Source: Flavobacteriaceae bacterium (GTDB lineage Bacteria > Bacteroidota > Bacteroidia > Flavobacteriales > Flavobacteriaceae). From it: a DNA stretch of 34,903 nt. The notes under the pieces are model-generated. The model saw only the letters and a program-made list of their open reading frames with translations. It ran no database searches and was not told the origin of the DNA. Made by a program: the position numbers and the translations under genes. Where the stretch lies: NCBI GenBank assembly GCA_947452415.1, contig CANGCT010000021.1, positions 1 through 34,903 on the forward strand, written 5' to 3'. Of this stretch, positions 32,975-34,903 are shown in pieces (positions within the stretch are counted from its first letter, which is position 1; each line of letters opens with the position of its first letter).

Positions 32975-33070
32975 CCCTGACAGAAGTGGAAATCCTGGCA
33001 TTGCGAAAAAATAGTGGCGGTATTAGATTGCTTCGTGCCTCGCAATGGCAGATTGCAACGGATGGCAGGA
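32975..33070 (+). ncRNA. Nested-hairpin intergenic element, possibly Flavo-1-like
   Basis: Three pairs of arms are nested: CCTG (32976-32979) with CAGG (33066-33069), ATCC (32992-32995) with GGAT (33060-33063), and CATTGCGA (32999-33006) with TCGCAATG (33040-33047). GC content is above the surroundings and no open frame is present. Elements starting AGCCCTGA-GAAGTGG and ending GGAT-GCAGG occur repeatedly in flavobacterial genomes, from memory, and may be the conserved RNA motif called Flavo-1. I cannot confirm the name or the strand. Confidence 0.4.
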
Positions 33071-33119
33071 ATGACGTTTACTAAAACGCCTAATGTTTCG
33101 CTCCTGAAATTACTGTAAT

Positions 33120-33150
33120 AAAAAAAACCTGCAAGTTTGCACTCGCAGGT
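33120..33150 (-). terminator. Intrinsic terminator of htpG
   Basis: On the minus strand, ACCTGCGAGT and ACTTGCAGGT pair over ten bases (one G-U) around a GCAA tetraloop, followed by a run of seven T. It lies 30 bp after the htpG stop. Confidence 0.88.
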
Positions 33151-33179
33151 CTTACTACTTAATTCTTTTATCTTACTAC

Positions 33180-34903
33180 TTATTTAATCAATTCAAAACT
33201 ACGCTTCACGAAAGCGGTTAGTTCTTCGCCTTTTAATAGTCCTTGCGAGATTTTCGCCAAGTCTAAGGCTTGTTTTACCAGGCTTTCTTGGGCTGTTTTG
33301 TCTTGGGTTTGTAGGATGGTAGTTGCCAATTCGGAGTTAGAGTTAACCACTAAATTGTACATTTCTGGGAAATTACCCATACCAAACATTCCGCCACCAC
33401 CGCCAGATTGACTCATTTCTTTCATACGACGCATGAATTCGGGTTGCGTTATCATGAAAGGTGCTGCTGCGCTATCCATTGGCTCCAATTGTACAGAATA
33501 GTTGGCTTTAGGAACAAATTCTTCGACTACAGTTTTCAAATTTGTTTGCTCGTCTTCCGACAATTTAGAGATTTGCGTATCTTCTTTGTCAATTAATTTA
33601 TCGATGTGATCCGAATCTACACGAACGAAAGTTAGGTTCTCGTTGTCGCCTTCTAATTTTTGAATTAAATGCGAAACAATAGGCGAATCAAGTAATAAAA
33701 CTTTGTATCCTTTTTCTTTTGCAATATCAACATAACCGTGTTGCGCTTCTTTATTGGAAGCATAAAGCACGACTAGTTTTCCGTTTTTGTCGGTTTGATT
33801 GGCTGCAAGATTTTCTTTTAATTCGGCTAGAGTGAAGAATTTATCGTCTACCGTTGGGTATAAAACAAAGTCGCCTGCTTTTTCGTAGAATTTAGGTTCG
33901 GATAACATTCCGTATTCTAAAACGATTTTGATGTCGTTCCATTTTTTCTCGAAATCTTCGCGGTTTTCGTTGAACAACGATTTCATTTTATCGGCCACTT
34001 TACGGGTAATGTAATTGGATATTTTCTTTACATTACTATCGGCTTGCAAGCCAGAACGAGAAACGTTTAACGGGATATCTGGTGAATCAATTACTCCTTT
34101 TAGCATGCCTAAAAATTCCGGAACAATTCCTTCTACATTATCGGTAACATACACCTGATTTTGGTATAATTGAATTTTATCCTTTTGCATTTGCATGTCG
34201 TTAGACATTTTTGGAAAGTATAAAATTCCTGTCAAATTAAACGGATAATCTACATTTAGATGGATGTTGAAAAGAGGCTCTTCAAATTGCATTGGATACA
34301 ATTCATGGTAGAATTGTTTGTAATCTTCGTCCGACAATTCGGTAGGAAGTTTGGTCCATGCTGGGTTTGGATTGTTGATGATGTTGTCTACCTCAATGGT
34401 TTCTGGTTTTACATCTTCGGCAGATCCTTCAGGAACGGGAAGTGTTTCTGTTTTGGTTCCGAATTTAATCGAAACCGGCATGAATTTATTGTACTTAGTA
34501 AGTAATTCTTTAATTTTATATTCTTCTAAAAACTCTAAAGAATCTTCTGCAATATGTAGGATTATTTCCGATCCACGAGTGGTTTTATCGGATGGCTCTA
34601 AAGTAAATTCGGGACTTCCATCACAGGTCCAATGCGCTGCTGGCTCGTCTTTGAACGATTTAGTAATGATTTCCACTTTTTCGGCAACCATAAAGGCAGA
34701 ATAAAAACCTAAACCAAAATGACCGATAATTCCGGAATCTTTGGCAGAGTCTTTGTATTTTTCTAAAAATTCTTCGGCACCAGAAAAAGCAACTTGGTTG
34801 ATGTATTTTTCCACTTCTTCGGAAGTCATACCCAAACCTTGATCATTGTTGTGGAGTTTTTTACCTTCTTTGTCTATTTTAACTTCAATAATTGGATTGC
34901 CAT
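33180..34903 (-). CDS. htpG: Molecular chaperone HtpG (Hsp90), 5' end outside window
   Basis: About 574 residues of the Hsp90 chaperone are present; the N-terminus lies beyond the right edge, where the frame stays open to base 34903. Visible from the N-terminal ATPase domain are NDQGLGMT (the DxGxG nucleotide motif), the lid GHFGLGFYSAFMVAEKV, and RGSEIILH. The middle domain has LPVPEGS, PLFNIHLNVDYPFNLTGILYFP, YVTDN and PLNVSRSGLQ with the catalytic-loop Arg. The C-terminal domain includes a glycine run SGGGGGMFGMGN before NLVVNSNSEL. HtpG folds client proteins in the cytoplasm in an ATP-dependent way. A strong terminator follows the gene. Confidence 0.95.
   Translation of the reverse strand, partial: GNPIIEVKIDKEGKKLHNNDQGLGMTSEEVEKYINQVAFSGAEEFLEKYKDSAKDSGIIGHFGLGFYSAFMVAEKVEIITKSFKDEPAAHWTCDGSPEFTLEPSDKTTRGSEIILHIAEDSLEFLEEYKIKELLTKYNKFMPVSIKFGTKTETLPVPEGSAEDVKPETIEVDNIINNPNPAWTKLPTELSDEDYKQFYHELYPMQFEEPLFNIHLNVDYPFNLTGILYFPKMSNDMQMQKDKIQLYQNQVYVTDNVEGIVPEFLGMLKGVIDSPDIPLNVSRSGLQADSNVKKISNYITRKVADKMKSLFNENREDFEKKWNDIKIVLEYGMLSEPKFYEKAGDFVLYPTVDDKFFTLAELKENLAANQTDKNGKLVVLYASNKEAQHGYVDIAKEKGYKVLLLDSPIVSHLIQKLEGDNENLTFVRVDSDHIDKLIDKEDTQISKLSEDEQTNLKTVVEEFVPKANYSVQLEPMDSAAAPFMITQPEFMRRMKEMSQSGGGGGMFGMGNFPEMYNLVVNSNSELATTILQTQDKTAQESLVKQALDLAKISQGLLKGEELTAFVKRSFELIK

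Noticed and set aside
33408..34704. Plus-strand frames opposite htpG
   Set aside because: They are antisense shadows of a strongly conserved chaperone and have no promoter or family features.

Overview
The window comes from a member of the Bacteroidota, most likely Flavobacteriaceae (Flavobacterium or a close relative). The support is its AT-rich DNA, Bacteroidota-type -7 promoter boxes (TAnnTTTG) in place of E. coli-type ones, little sign of Shine-Dalgarno sequences, and lineage-typical genes: a PorV2-like type IX secretion (T9SS) protein, a T9SS sorting-domain protein, a DUF4105/Lnb protein, the rlmD-DUF6452-DUF6048 block, a Bacteroidota-type purM and double-domain OmpA proteins. No tRNA, rRNA, CRISPR array or intact transposase was seen.

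Layout. (1) 1-11271, plus strand: the end of a surface-polysaccharide locus. It holds the tail of a possible methyltransferase, a GT-B-like protein, GT4 glycosyltransferases, a Wzy/ligase-type membrane protein, a DUF6056 membrane protein, a membrane-anchored GT2, another GT4, and finally the polyprenyl-phosphate sugar transferase that would start the repeat unit. The core (about 5.0-8.8 kb) is visibly more AT-rich than its flanks, as expected for a strain-variable cassette. (2) 11273-13442, minus: Lnb-like N-acyltransferase and PorV2, both envelope proteins. (3) 13631-17892, plus: pssA, a GH25 lysozyme-like protein and an MlaE-MlaF-MlaD lipid ABC transporter. (4) 17896-20599, minus: DUF6048, DUF6452 lipoprotein and RlmD. 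(5) 20851-27601, plus: DUF1697, a divergent Nramp-family transporter, ornithine aminotransferase, DUF5362, two tandem OmpA proteins and purM. (6) 27606-28344, minus: DUF2721 and a small XRE regulator. (7) 28474-31497, plus: a secreted/surface module with a T9SS-sorted protein, a predicted beta-barrel, a collagen-like protein and two small secreted proteins. (8) 31500-33170: a junk-like accessory strip with an orphan MNT nucleotidyltransferase, a 18-codon stub of its HEPN partner, two copies of one terminator, an XRE-antitoxin tail, and an apparently intact two-gene unit (GNAT-like protein plus a 52-residue protein). (9) 33180-34903, minus: htpG, cut by the window edge.

Working together, regions 1-3 are envelope building (polysaccharide, phospholipid, lipoprotein and lipid transport), 4-6 are mostly core housekeeping, and 7-8 are accessory. 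The best candidate for an undescribed system is the GNAT-like/52-residue gene pair at 32181-32852, which sits among toxin-antitoxin remains. Several starts were moved from the longest open frame to sites compatible with promoters or overlaps (5015, 13442, 13631, 14425, 20599, 28004, 28344, 28474, 31697).
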